From: Rhodospirillaceae bacterium SYSU D60007
GTDB lineage: Bacteria > Pseudomonadota > Alphaproteobacteria > Reyranellales > Reyranellaceae
Reading direction: 5' to 3'
Length of the DNA: 64,000 nt
Assembly (NCBI GenBank): GCA_003574685.1
Contig: QOCQ01000023.1
Coordinates: forward strand, 1 to 64,000
Shown piece after piece: positions 8,123-16,563 of the stretch. Every line of letters begins with the position of its first letter. Positions within the stretch are counted from its first letter, which is position 1. Both the position numbers and the translations under genes were made by a program. The notes below the pieces were generated by a model. That model was not told where the DNA came from, made no database searches, and worked only from the letters and a program-made list of their open reading frames with translations.

Positions 8123-9250
8123 ATGAACGCACCGCTGTCCGGCATTACGGTCGTCGAGATCGGGCAGGCATTCGCCGGCCCGCTCGCCGGCGCCATCCTC
8201 GCGGACATGGGCGCGGCGGTGATCAAGGTCGAGAAGCCCGATGGCGGCGACGATGCACGGCTGTGGGGCCCGCCCTTCGTGGGCGACGACAGCGCCATGT
8301 TCCGCGCCAACAACCGCAACAAGAAATCGGTCACGCTCGACATCAAGTCGGCGGCCGACATCGCGCGGCTGAAGACGCTGGTGCAGCGGGCCGACATCCT
8401 GATCCAGAACCTGCGCCCGGGCATCGTCGAGGAATGCGGCATCGGCCCCGATGCCCTGCTGGCGGTCAACCCGCGGCTGATCTACTGCTCGATCTGGGCT
8501 TTCGGCTACCAGGGCCCGATGCGTCTGGCGCCCGGCTTCGATCCCCTGTTGCAGGCCTATGCCGCCGTCATGACTCTCACCGGCCGGCCGGGCGATCCGC
8601 CGACATTCTGTGCGCCGGCGATCAATGACGCGGCCACCGGCATGTGGTGCGTGATCGGTGCGCTGGCGGCCTTGCAGCAGCGCCATGCCACCGGCCGCGG
8701 CTGCGTCATCGACACCTCGCTGTTCGAGACGGCAGTGAACTGGGTGTCGGGCGCGCTCGTGGGCTATCTGCTGGGCGGCAAGGTGCCCGAACGGCACGGC
8801 ACGGCCAGCGGCGTGCTGGCGCCCTATCAGCTCTTCGAAACCGCCGACCGGCCGATCTGCATTGCCGCCGGCAACGACAGGCTGTTCGTGAAGTGCGCTG
8901 CGGCCCTGGGCCATCCCGAATGGGCGCGCGATCCGCGCTTCGAGGATGGCCGCAAGCGCGTCGCTAACCGTCCCGCCCTCATCGCAACCATGGAGCCGGT
9001 GCTGCGCAGCAAGCCCCGCGACCACTGGCTGGCAGCGCTGGAGAAGGTGGGCGTACCTTGCGCACCGGTGAACGACATCGCCGAGCTGGCCGCCAGCGAA
9101 CAGCTCCGCGCCGTCGATCTGATGCGCACCCTGCCGCGCAGTGGCGCACCCGTTGTCGGCCTGCCGATCTCCTTCGACCGCCAGCGCCCGCAGCCGCATA
9201 GCGACTCCCCGAAGCTCGGTGAACACAACGCCGACCTTGATTTTTCATAA
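8123..9250 (+). CDS. CaiB/BaiF family CoA transferase (class III)
   Basis: A 375-residue class III CoA transferase. The N-terminal Rossmann-like part reads VVEIGQAFAGPLAGAILADMGAAVIKVEKP. The expected catalytic aspartate is Asp169 in INDAATGMW, aligned with the GDSNSG motif of formyl-CoA transferase. The C-terminal part (VPCAPVNDIAEL) completes the interlocked-dimer fold. Such enzymes move CoA between short or medium carboxylic acids, usually to activate an acid for degradation. It is divergent from the alpha/beta hydrolase. The substrate is unknown. Confidence 0.93.
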   Translation: MNAPLSGITVVEIGQAFAGPLAGAILADMGAAVIKVEKPDGGDDARLWGPPFVGDDSAMFRANNRNKKSVTLDIKSAADIARLKTLVQRADILIQNLRPGIVEECGIGPDALLAVNPRLIYCSIWAFGYQGPMRLAPGFDPLLQAYAAVMTLTGRPGDPPTFCAPAINDAATGMWCVIGALAALQQRHATGRGCVIDTSLFETAVNWVSGALVGYLLGGKVPERHGTASGVLAPYQLFETADRPICIAAGNDRLFVKCAAALGHPEWARDPRFEDGRKRVANRPALIATMEPVLRSKPRDHWLAALEKVGVPCAPVNDIAELAASEQLRAVDLMRTLPRSGAPVVGLPISFDRQRPQPHSDSPKLGEHNADLDFS

Positions 9251-9300
9251 GTCTTTGCTATACAATGGCCGCATCAGGACATAGAACAGGAGATGCGGCC

Positions 9301-10074
9301 ATGGGCTCGGACAAGGCGACGGCGCGCGGCCGGCGGCAGGCGTTCCTCGCGGCGCTGGAGAAGGGACTGTCGGTGACCGGCGCGGCGGCGGCCGCCGGCA
9401 TCAACCGCACGCTGGCCTACAAGTGGCGCGAGGCGCTGCCCGACTTTGCGGCGGCGTGGGATGAGGCGGTGCAGGAAGCGGCCGACCTGCTGGAGGACGA
9501 GGCGCTGCGGCGCGCGATGGAAGGGGTCGAGAAGCCGGTGTTCTGGCGCGGCCAGCAGATCGGCACGGTGAGGACCTATAACGACCGGCTGCTGGCGCTG
9601 CTGCTGCAGCGGCGCCGGCCGGCCCCGCCGGCGCCGCGGCCGCCGTCAAAGGCCGAGCTGGCCGCCGAGGAACGGCGGCGGCAAGAAGAGGAGTTGGCCG
9701 AGCGCAGGAGGAGGGGCGAGGCAGAACTGGCGGCCTGGCAGGCGGAACAGGCGGCGAAGAAGGCTGCCGCTCAATCCGCAACGCAGGCCTCGCCCGGCGT
9801 CCACGCCGCGCCGCCGGGGGTGGCGGCAGAAGACGACAATTCCGGCGGCACCGAGCCGCCTCCGTATGAGCCATCCCCGGCCGCGGACGACGACCCGCCG
9901 CGCGCCCCCACGCCCAAACCACCGCGCCGGCCCGACCTGCCGGCGGACATCTACGAGATTCCCATCTCGCAGCTCTCGCGCATGCGGGACCTGACCTCGT
10001 TCGAGGCGATGGAAGGGCTGAACTACGGCCCCGAGCGCTTCAGATTTCCCCCGCCCTGGGGCAAAGGCCGCTGA
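9301..10074 (+). CDS. Orphan terminase-small-subunit-like HTH protein with coiled coil and Pro-rich tail
   Basis: A 257-residue protein. Residues about 5-100 resemble phage terminase small-subunit DNA-binding domains: RRQAFLAALEKGLSVTGAAAAAGINRTLAYKWREALPDF, then EAADLLEDEALRRAMEGVEKPVFWRGQQIGTVRTYNDRLLALLLQ. After it come a charged, Glu/Arg-rich probable coiled coil (about 115-155) and a disordered Ala/Pro-rich tail. The C-terminus (LPADIYEIPISQLSRMRDLTSFEAMEGL) looks conserved. Start 9301 follows AGGAG at 9288-9292. No other phage genes are nearby, so this is an orphan or domesticated copy. A chromosomal regulator is the alternative. Confidence 0.7.
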   Translation: MGSDKATARGRRQAFLAALEKGLSVTGAAAAAGINRTLAYKWREALPDFAAAWDEAVQEAADLLEDEALRRAMEGVEKPVFWRGQQIGTVRTYNDRLLALLLQRRRPAPPAPRPPSKAELAAEERRRQEEELAERRRRGEAELAAWQAEQAAKKAAAQSATQASPGVHAAPPGVAAEDDNSGGTEPPPYEPSPAADDDPPRAPTPKPPRRPDLPADIYEIPISQLSRMRDLTSFEAMEGLNYGPERFRFPPPWGKGR

Positions 10075-10082
10075 CTCATGAT

Positions 10083-10206
10083 CCTTCCCCCGGAGGGGGA
10101 AGGTGGCGCGCAGCGCCGGAAGGGGGATGCCTCAACACGCACGGCGCCGCAGGCGTTGCACCATCCCCCTTCCGCCCTTCGGGCACCTTCCCCCTCCGGG
10201 GGAAGG
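10083..10206. repeat. Palindromic intergenic repeat element, copy 2
   Basis: A 124-nt element in the same orientation as the 6879-7018 copy, with the same complementary ends and the same inner CGGAAGGGGGATG / CATCCCCCTTCCG stem; the central loop differs. It lies just after the terminase-like gene and before the convergent dehydrogenase. Confidence 0.85.
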
Positions 10207-10291
10207 CTTTGATGAAGACGCGCACATGGCCCCGTCGCCTTTCACAAACACCGTGTTATCTGTCTCCGACTGTCTCCGTTGGCGGCGAGGC

Positions 10292-11251
10292 TCAGCCCAG
10301 TTCGGGGATTACCCACAAGGGGGTTTCGCCGCGGGCGACGCGCTGGACGTTGTCGAAGGCATTGCGCAGGCGGGCGGTGTTGCTCTCCCAGGTTGGGCCG
10401 GCGAGATGCGCGGTCAGCACGACGTTGTCGAGCCGGAACAGGGGATTGTCCGATGGCGGCGGCTCCTCGTCGAAGACGTCGAGCCCGGCTCCGGCAATGG
10501 CGCCAGCCGACAGCGCCTTGCACAGCGCCTGCTCATCCACCACCAGGCCGCGGCTGGTGTTGATCAGGATCGAGGTCGGCTTCATGAGCGCCAGCTCCGC
10601 CGCGCCCACCATGTGCCGCGTGGTATCGTTCAGCGGCACGTGCAGCGACACGACGTCCGAGGTGCGCAGGATCTCGCGGAACAGGCGGAAGCGCACGCCC
10701 AGCGCATCCTCGGCGTCCTCGCTCAGCCGCGCGATGTCGTAGTACTGCACGGGCATGCCGAAGGCGGCCGCCAGCCGGGCCGTCTTCTTGCCGATGGTCC
10801 CCAGTCCAACGATGCCCAGCGTCTTGCCGCGCAGCTCGTGCACGCGCGGCGTGTTGTTGCCGCGCCAGCGCCCGGCCGAGACGCTGGCGTGCTGCCAGAT
10901 CAGGCGCCGCGAGACGGCCAGCATCAGCAGGAGCGCATGCTCGGCCACGGCGACGGCATTGGCGCCCCCGTTATTGGCGATCGGCACGCCGGCGCGGCGC
11001 GCGGCGCCGATGTCGGCCCGATCGTAGCCGGCGCTCAGCAACTGGATGAGCTTCAGCCGCGGCGCTGCCTGGTAAAGCGTCTCCTTCACCAGCATGTCGA
11101 CAAAGCCTACGAGATATTCGGTCTCCGCCAGCGCCGCGGCATAGCCCGCACTGCCCGGCGTGGTGATGACCAGCTCGAAACCCGACGGCGTCATCTCGCG
11201 CGCCATCTCGTGCGCGTCTGGGGGTGTGATCAGTGCGATCCTGGGTGCCAT
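10292..11251 (-). CDS. D-2-hydroxyacid dehydrogenase (NAD-dependent)
   Basis: A 319-residue D-isomer-specific 2-hydroxyacid dehydrogenase. The nucleotide-binding motif is GIVGLGTIG (149-154). The catalytic Arg is in INTSRGLVVDEQAL, the Glu in AGLDVFDEEPPP, and the His in VLTAHLAGPTW. It would reduce a 2-keto acid or oxidise a D-hydroxyacid in the cytoplasm, and phosphoglycerate or glyoxylate-type substrates are possible. Start ATG 11251 is preceded by GGGATGGAAAC; the frame is open further upstream but that part is not family-like. It is divergent from the TRAP operon, whose substrate-binding protein may import a related acid (inference). Confidence 0.92.
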   Translation of the reverse strand: MAPRIALITPPDAHEMAREMTPSGFELVITTPGSAGYAAALAETEYLVGFVDMLVKETLYQAAPRLKLIQLLSAGYDRADIGAARRAGVPIANNGGANAVAVAEHALLLMLAVSRRLIWQHASVSAGRWRGNNTPRVHELRGKTLGIVGLGTIGKKTARLAAAFGMPVQYYDIARLSEDAEDALGVRFRLFREILRTSDVVSLHVPLNDTTRHMVGAAELALMKPTSILINTSRGLVVDEQALCKALSAGAIAGAGLDVFDEEPPPSDNPLFRLDNVVLTAHLAGPTWESNTARLRNAFDNVQRVARGETPLWVIPELG

Positions 11252-11445
11252 GTTTCCATCCCGGCGGCTTGTGACCGGCGCAAGATTGCAGGGCAAACCG
11301 CCGCTACGCACTCCCGAAAGCGCGGGCAATGGCAGGTCTGCGGCACGCGCATTCCGGTGGGTGGCATTTTCCTTGCGTCTATTGACGGGCGCGCCCGAAG
11401 GGACTTCGATCCCGTCCCGGAACGTCGTTGGGGAGGAACTCAGCC

Positions 11446-12495
11446 ATGCCGCGGAAATTGACCCTCGGTCTCGCGCTCGGCGCGACGGTCGCATTCGGCG
11501 CCAGCGCCCAGGATCTGCCGAAGACCCAGTTCAAGGTGGTGGGGCTGAACAGTCCGACCGTGGCATCCAGTGTCGACGAGTTGCCGTTCTGGCGCGAGAC
11601 GATACCCAAGGCCTCGAAGGGCGCCATCACCGCCGATATCACGCCGCTCGACCAGGCGGGCATTGACGACAAGACCATGTTGCGGCTGCTGAAGCTGGGC
11701 GTGATGGATTTCGCCAGCATGGACATTTCGAAGATGGCGGGCGATGACCCGCGCTTCGAGGGCTGCGACCTGGCTGGCCTGACGCTGGATGCCGACAAAG
11801 CCCGGGCGGCCTGCGACGCCTGGCGTGGCGTGATCGACCGGCAGATGCAGAAGAACTGGAACGCGAAGCTGCTGGCCTTCGGCGGCAATCCGCCCCAGGT
11901 CTTCTGGTGCCGCTCGGTGATCGGCGGGCTCGACGACCTCAAGGGCAAGAAGATCCGGGTGTTCAACAACACCATGCGCGACTTCCTGGGCGGCGTCGGC
12001 GCAACGGCGGTCAGCATGGCGTTTGCCGAAGTGGTGCCGGCGCTGAACAACGGCGTGGTCGATTGCGGCGTCACCGGCAGCCTGTCCGGCAATACCGCGG
12101 GCTGGCCCGAGGTGACCAAGTCGCTCTATCCGATGTCGCTGGGCTGGAGCATCAACGTGGTGGCCGTGAACCTCGGCACCTGGAAGCGGCTCGACCCCAA
12201 GGTCCAGACCTTCATGCTGGAGCAGATGAAGGCCTACGAGGACAAGATGTGGGCGACGCTGAAGAAGGCCGCCAGCGAGGCCGACAATTGCAACACCGGC
12301 AAGCAGCCCTGCACCATGGGCAAGCCGGCCAACATCACCATCGTGCCGGTGAAGCCGGCCGAGGCCGAGACGCACAAGAAGCTGGTCGAGGGCGCCGTGC
12401 TGGCGGGATGGGCCAAGCGTTGCGGCAAGGAGTGCGTGGCGGAGTGGAACGACACCGTCGGCAAGGCGCTGGGCCTGAAGGCGCCGACGCCCTAG
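11446..12495 (+). CDS. dctP: TRAP transporter substrate-binding protein (DctP type)
   Basis: A 349-residue periplasmic solute receptor. It has a cleavable signal peptide (MPRKLTLGLALGATVAFGASA, cut before QD) and a mature protein with the TRAP signature GGLDDLKGKKIRVFNNTMRDFLGGVGATAVSMAFAEVVPALNNGVVDCGVTG. ATG 11446 follows GGAGG at 11432-11436. The conserved Arg that clamps the carboxylate is probably in KIRVF. Together with the next two genes it forms a complete TRAP uptake system, normally powered by the Na+ or H+ gradient and moving carboxylates. Confidence 0.93.
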   Translation: MPRKLTLGLALGATVAFGASAQDLPKTQFKVVGLNSPTVASSVDELPFWRETIPKASKGAITADITPLDQAGIDDKTMLRLLKLGVMDFASMDISKMAGDDPRFEGCDLAGLTLDADKARAACDAWRGVIDRQMQKNWNAKLLAFGGNPPQVFWCRSVIGGLDDLKGKKIRVFNNTMRDFLGGVGATAVSMAFAEVVPALNNGVVDCGVTGSLSGNTAGWPEVTKSLYPMSLGWSINVVAVNLGTWKRLDPKVQTFMLEQMKAYEDKMWATLKKAASEADNCNTGKQPCTMGKPANITIVPVKPAEAETHKKLVEGAVLAGWAKRCGKECVAEWNDTVGKALGLKAPTP

Positions 12496-12505
12496 GTTCG
12501 ATGCC

Positions 12506-13084
12506 ATGCCGCTGCTGCGCCGCCTGGGCCAGATCGGGCTGTGGTTCGGCGGCGCACTGATTCTGCTCGCCGCGCTGCTGATCGGCGTCGATATCCTGCT
12601 GCGCAAGTTTCTCGCCATGTCGATCGGCGGCGCCGACGAGCTGGCGGGCTATGCGCTGGCCATCGGCACGGCGTGGGGACTGGCCGGGGCCCTGCTTGAT
12701 CGTGCGCACATCCGGATCGACTCGCTCTACATCCGCTTCCCGCAGCGCCTGCGGCTGGCGCTTGATGTGATCGGCGTGGTGCTGCTGGCCGGTTTCTTCG
12801 GGCTGGTGGCGTGGCATGGCTGGGGGGTGGTCGAGCAGTCCTGGGTTTCCGGCTCGCGCAGCCAGTCGGCTCTGGAGACGCCGACCGTCATTCCGCAGCT
12901 CGTCTGGATCATCGGGCTCGCCGGCTTCGTCGTTGTCAGTCTGTTCGTGCTGGCACGCGCGCTGCTGCTGATCTGGCGCGGTGATCCCGCCGGCGCCGGA
13001 CGGCTGATCGGTACCCGCTCGGCGCAGGAAGACGTCGCCGACGAAGTGCGCGATCTGCAGCAGCGGCAGGCGGACCTGCGATGA
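12506..13084 (+). CDS. dctQ: TRAP transporter small permease (DctQ)
   Basis: A 192-residue four-helix inner-membrane protein. Membrane segments lie near 12-32, 48-68, 85-108 and 132-153. The typical GGADELAGYALAIGTAWGLAGALLDRAHIRID segment is present. It ends in a charged cytoplasmic tail (AQEDVADEVRDLQQRQADLR). Its stop overlaps the dctM start by 4 nt (ATGA). It bridges the binding protein and the large permease. Confidence 0.92.
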   Translation: MPLLRRLGQIGLWFGGALILLAALLIGVDILLRKFLAMSIGGADELAGYALAIGTAWGLAGALLDRAHIRIDSLYIRFPQRLRLALDVIGVVLLAGFFGLVAWHGWGVVEQSWVSGSRSQSALETPTVIPQLVWIIGLAGFVVVSLFVLARALLLIWRGDPAGAGRLIGTRSAQEDVADEVRDLQQRQADLR

Positions 13085-14367
13085 TCTGGGTAACGCTCGC
13101 CATCCTGCTGTTCCTGCTGGCGCTGGCCATACCGATCGCCGCCAGCCTCGGCGTACTCGGGCTTGCCCTGTCGGAGCTCTACTCGCGCTTGCCGCTGGCG
13201 CTGGCCATGGGCGAGATGGCCTGGGGCACGTCCAACAATTTTTTGCTGGTGGCCATCCCCTTCTTCGTGCTGCTGGGCGAAGTGCTGCTGCGCTCGGGCA
13301 TGGCGGAGCGCATGTACGCGGCGCTGGTGCTGTGGGTCCCCTGGCTGCCGGGCGGGCTGATGCATTCCAACATCGCTGCCTGTGCCATGTTTGCCGCGAC
13401 CTCGGGCTCCAGCGTCGCGACCGCCGCCACGATCGGCACCGTGGCTATGGACGAGATCCAGAAGCGCGGCTACTCGGAGCGGCTGTTCCTCGGAACCATC
13501 GCCGCCGGCGGCACGCTCGGCATCCTGATCCCGCCGTCGATCAACATGATCGTCTATGGCGTGCTCACCGAATCCTCGATCCCGAAGCTCTACCTTGCCG
13601 GAATCGTGCCGGGCATCATCCTGGCCGGGCTGTTCAGCCTGACCGTCCTGGTCTTCTGCCTCGTCCGTCCTTCGCTCGGGGGCCAGCAGGTGCCCGCCAC
13701 CTGGCCGGCGCGGATGCGGGCCCTGCCCGACCTGCTGCCGCCGCTGGTGATCTTCCTTGCCGTGGTCGGCTCGATCTATGCCGGCTGGGCGACCGCCACC
13801 GAGTCGGCGGCGCTAGGCGTGATCGCGGCGCTGGGTGTGGCGGCGTGGCATCGCCGCCTGACCTTGCGCATGCTGCTGCACGCCTTCGAAGGTACCATGC
13901 GCACCACGGCGATGATCATGGCCATCCTGATCGCCGCCTACTTCCTGAATTTCGTCATCACGTCCATCGGACTTACCAGTCAGATCAACCGGTACATCAC
14001 CGCGCTGGGGCTGACTCCGGTCGAGTTGCTGATCGTGGTCGTCATCTTCTACGTCATCATCGGCATGTTCATGGAGACGCTGTCGATGATGGTGGCCACG
14101 GTGCCGATCATCGCGCCGATCATGTTCAATGCCGGCTTCGATCCCGTGTGGTTCGGCGTGCTGGTGGTGATCCTGATGGAGCTGGCGATGATCACACCGC
14201 CCGTCGGCATCAACCTCTATGTCGTGCAGGGCCTGCGCAAGCGCGGCCGGATCGACGACGTGATCATCGGCGCCGCCCCTTTCGCCATCACCATGCTGGT
14301 GATGATCGTGATCCTCTCGCTATGGCCAGACCTTGCCCTCACCCTGCCCCGCGCCCTCTCCAACTGA
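13081..14367 (+). CDS. dctM: TRAP transporter large permease (DctM)
   Basis: A 428-residue membrane protein with about 12 hydrophobic helices and the family motifs: PFFVLLGEVLLRSGMAERMY, AATSGSSVATAATIGTVAMDEIQKRGYSERLFLGTIAAGGTLGILIPPS and ELAMITPPVGINLYVVQGL. It is the ion-coupled transport channel of the system. It is translationally coupled to dctQ and ends 13 nt from the convergent hyuA stop. Confidence 0.94.
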   Translation: MIWVTLAILLFLLALAIPIAASLGVLGLALSELYSRLPLALAMGEMAWGTSNNFLLVAIPFFVLLGEVLLRSGMAERMYAALVLWVPWLPGGLMHSNIAACAMFAATSGSSVATAATIGTVAMDEIQKRGYSERLFLGTIAAGGTLGILIPPSINMIVYGVLTESSIPKLYLAGIVPGIILAGLFSLTVLVFCLVRPSLGGQQVPATWPARMRALPDLLPPLVIFLAVVGSIYAGWATATESAALGVIAALGVAAWHRRLTLRMLLHAFEGTMRTTAMIMAILIAAYFLNFVITSIGLTSQINRYITALGLTPVELLIVVVIFYVIIGMFMETLSMMVATVPIIAPIMFNAGFDPVWFGVLVVILMELAMITPPVGINLYVVQGLRKRGRIDDVIIGAAPFAITMLVMIVILSLWPDLALTLPRALSN

Positions 14368-14380
14368 CACCGCAAACGCG

Positions 14381-16471
14381 CTATTCGCCGAGCTCGATCA
14401 CGATGTTGCCGGACGAGTCGAGGCTGGCGCGGGCGCCAGGCGGCACGACGCAAGTGGCGTCGTATTCCTCCACAATCAGCGGGCCAGTGCGGGCCGTCGC
14501 CAGATCGGAGCGGCGCAGCACGGGCGTTTCAATCCAGCCATGATCGCTGCCGAAATAGGCCGCGCGGGCCGGTGATGCAGCAGGCTCGGGCCGGCTGTCG
14601 CGCACCCGCTGCGGGGCGCCGCCGTTGTCGCGCAGCCCCAGCCCGACGACCTGGATGGCGACCAGTTCGACAGGCTCTTCCGGCCCGGCGCGGTGGCCAT
14701 AGGTCTTCTCATGCTCCTGCCCGAAGGCTTCCTCCAGCCGGGCCACCATGGTGGCATCGAGGATACCATCCGGCACGGGAACGGTGAGATCGAAGCTCTG
14801 GCCGTGATAGTGCAGCGCCGCCGAACGCCGTACCTTCATGCGCGCACCGGTGAAGCCTTCCGCCGCGAGTTGCGCCGCAGCCTGGTCGGCGAGCGCATCC
14901 CATGCGCGCTGGACCTCGCCAAGGTCGGTCTTCCGCAACAGCCGGCGGAAGCTGCGCGCGTAGTGATGCTCGACATCGGCGTAGAGCAGTCCGAACGAGG
15001 AGAACAGCCCGGCCGAAGGCGGCACCACCACACGGCGAATGCCCAGCGCCTGCGCCATCCCGCAGGCGAAGACCGGTCCATTGCCGCCGAAGGCGAACAG
15101 CGCGAACTCGCGCGGATCGCGGCCGCGCTCGGTGGACACCGCCTTGATGGCGCGAATCATGTTGGAGGCCGCGATCAGATGAGCGCCATAGGCCGCTTGC
15201 TCGGGCGGCAGGCCCATCGGCGCCGCGATCTTTTCGGCAAACACCCGGCGCGCCTTGCCGGCGTTCAGCGGCACCGCGCCACCCACGAGGTGCGCCGGGT
15301 TGATGTAGCCCAGCAGCAGGTTCGCGTCGGTGATCGTTGGCGTTTCGCCACCCTTGTCGTAGCAGACCGGCCCGGGCACGGCGCCGGCGCTTTCGGGCCC
15401 AATCTGCAGCGAGCCCGCAGGGTCGATCCACACCAGCGAGCCGCCGCCGGCCCCGACCTCGGCCAGATCGATGGCTGGCACCTTCAGCGTGTAGCCCGCA
15501 CCGGTCAGCAGACGCGAGCCGATCATGATGCCGGCGCCAACAGAGTACTCCGCCGCACGCGTCACCGCGCCGTCCTCGACCATGGACGCCTTGGCGGTGG
15601 TGCCGCCCATGTCAAAGGTGATGATGCCCGGCAGCCCCGTCGCGCGCGCCAGCGCCTGGGCGCCGATCACGCCGCCGGCAGGGCCCGACTCGATGATGTT
15701 CATCGGCCGTTCGGCGGCGGCGGAATCGGTGGTCAGTCCGCCGTTGGATTGCATCAGCAGCAGGCGCGCCGGAATGCCCGCCGCATCGAGCCCCTTGCGC
15801 AAGGCGCGCAGATAGCGGGCGACCACCGGCATGACGTAGGCATTGACCACCGTGGTGGAGGTGCGCTCGTACTCCTTGATTTCGGGCAGCACCTCGCAGG
15901 AGACGCTGAGCGGCAGGTCCGGCGCCTTGCGCGTCACGATCTCCTTGATCGCCAGCTCGTGCACGGGGTTGGTGAAGGAGTGCAGCAGGCAAACCGCGAT
16001 TGCCTCGACCTTCTCCGCCAGCAACACATCGACGGCGCGTTCGGCCTCGGCGGGATCAAGCGGCCGGTCGATGTGGCCGAAGGCATCGATGCGCTCGTCG
16101 ACCGTCTGGCGCAGGTAGCGCTCGACCAGCGGCGGCGGCTTCTCCCACGCAAGGTCGTACAGCCGCGGCATCCGCAAGGTGCGGATCTCCAGCACGTCGC
16201 GGAAGCCGCGGGTAGTGATCAGGCCGACGCGGGCACCCTTGTGCTCGAGGATCGCGTTGGATGCCACCGTGGTGCCGTGCCGCAGCTCCTCGATGGCATC
16301 GCCAGCCAGCCCGGTTTCGCGGAACAGCGCCGCCAGTCCGTCGACGATGGCGTGGGCGTAGTTCTCCACGCTCGACGAAATCTTGCGGGTATGGATCGTG
16401 CCGTCATCGCCCAGCAGCACGATGTCCGTGAACGTGCCGCCGATGTCCACGCCCACACGGTACTGGACCAT
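14381..16471 (-). CDS. hyuA: Hydantoinase/5-oxoprolinase A subunit (HyuA-like), module 1
   Basis: A 696-residue member of the ATP-dependent HyuA family, with an N-terminal actin/Hsp70-like phosphate loop (VGVDIGGTFTDIVLLGDDG). Further conserved segments are HGTTVASNAILEHKGARVGLITTRGFRDVLEIRT, TFDMGGTTAKAS and ALFAFGGNGPVFACGMAQ. Family members open lactam or hydantoin rings or carboxylate ketones with ATP, always with a B subunit. The partner hyuB lies upstream in the same direction, 92 nt away with a hairpin between. Oxoprolinase, N-methylhydantoinase and acetone/acetophenone carboxylase activities cannot be told apart here. Confidence 0.93.
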   Translation of the reverse strand: MVQYRVGVDIGGTFTDIVLLGDDGTIHTRKISSSVENYAHAIVDGLAALFRETGLAGDAIEELRHGTTVASNAILEHKGARVGLITTRGFRDVLEIRTLRMPRLYDLAWEKPPPLVERYLRQTVDERIDAFGHIDRPLDPAEAERAVDVLLAEKVEAIAVCLLHSFTNPVHELAIKEIVTRKAPDLPLSVSCEVLPEIKEYERTSTTVVNAYVMPVVARYLRALRKGLDAAGIPARLLLMQSNGGLTTDSAAAERPMNIIESGPAGGVIGAQALARATGLPGIITFDMGGTTAKASMVEDGAVTRAAEYSVGAGIMIGSRLLTGAGYTLKVPAIDLAEVGAGGGSLVWIDPAGSLQIGPESAGAVPGPVCYDKGGETPTITDANLLLGYINPAHLVGGAVPLNAGKARRVFAEKIAAPMGLPPEQAAYGAHLIAASNMIRAIKAVSTERGRDPREFALFAFGGNGPVFACGMAQALGIRRVVVPPSAGLFSSFGLLYADVEHHYARSFRRLLRKTDLGEVQRAWDALADQAAAQLAAEGFTGARMKVRRSAALHYHGQSFDLTVPVPDGILDATMVARLEEAFGQEHEKTYGHRAGPEEPVELVAIQVVGLGLRDNGGAPQRVRDSRPEPAASPARAAYFGSDHGWIETPVLRRSDLATARTGPLIVEEYDATCVVPPGARASLDSSGNIVIELGE

Positions 16472-16496
16472 CAGCAGCTACTCCCTCGCCGCCTTT

Positions 16497-16524
16497 CCTT
16501 CTCCCCGCGAAGGCGGGGAGAAGG
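16497..16524. terminator. Perfect 12-bp hairpin between hyuB and hyuA
   Basis: CCTTCTCCCCGC (16497-16508), a GAAG loop and GCGGGGAGAAGG (16513-16524) form a perfect stem. It lies in the only gap of the leftward hyuB-hyuA pair. No U-tract follows on the minus strand. It may be an attenuating or mRNA-stabilising hairpin, or a REP-like repeat. Confidence 0.55.
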
Positions 16525-16563
16525 GAAGACGCATCGAAGACGTGGGTGTGTACTCATCGCACC

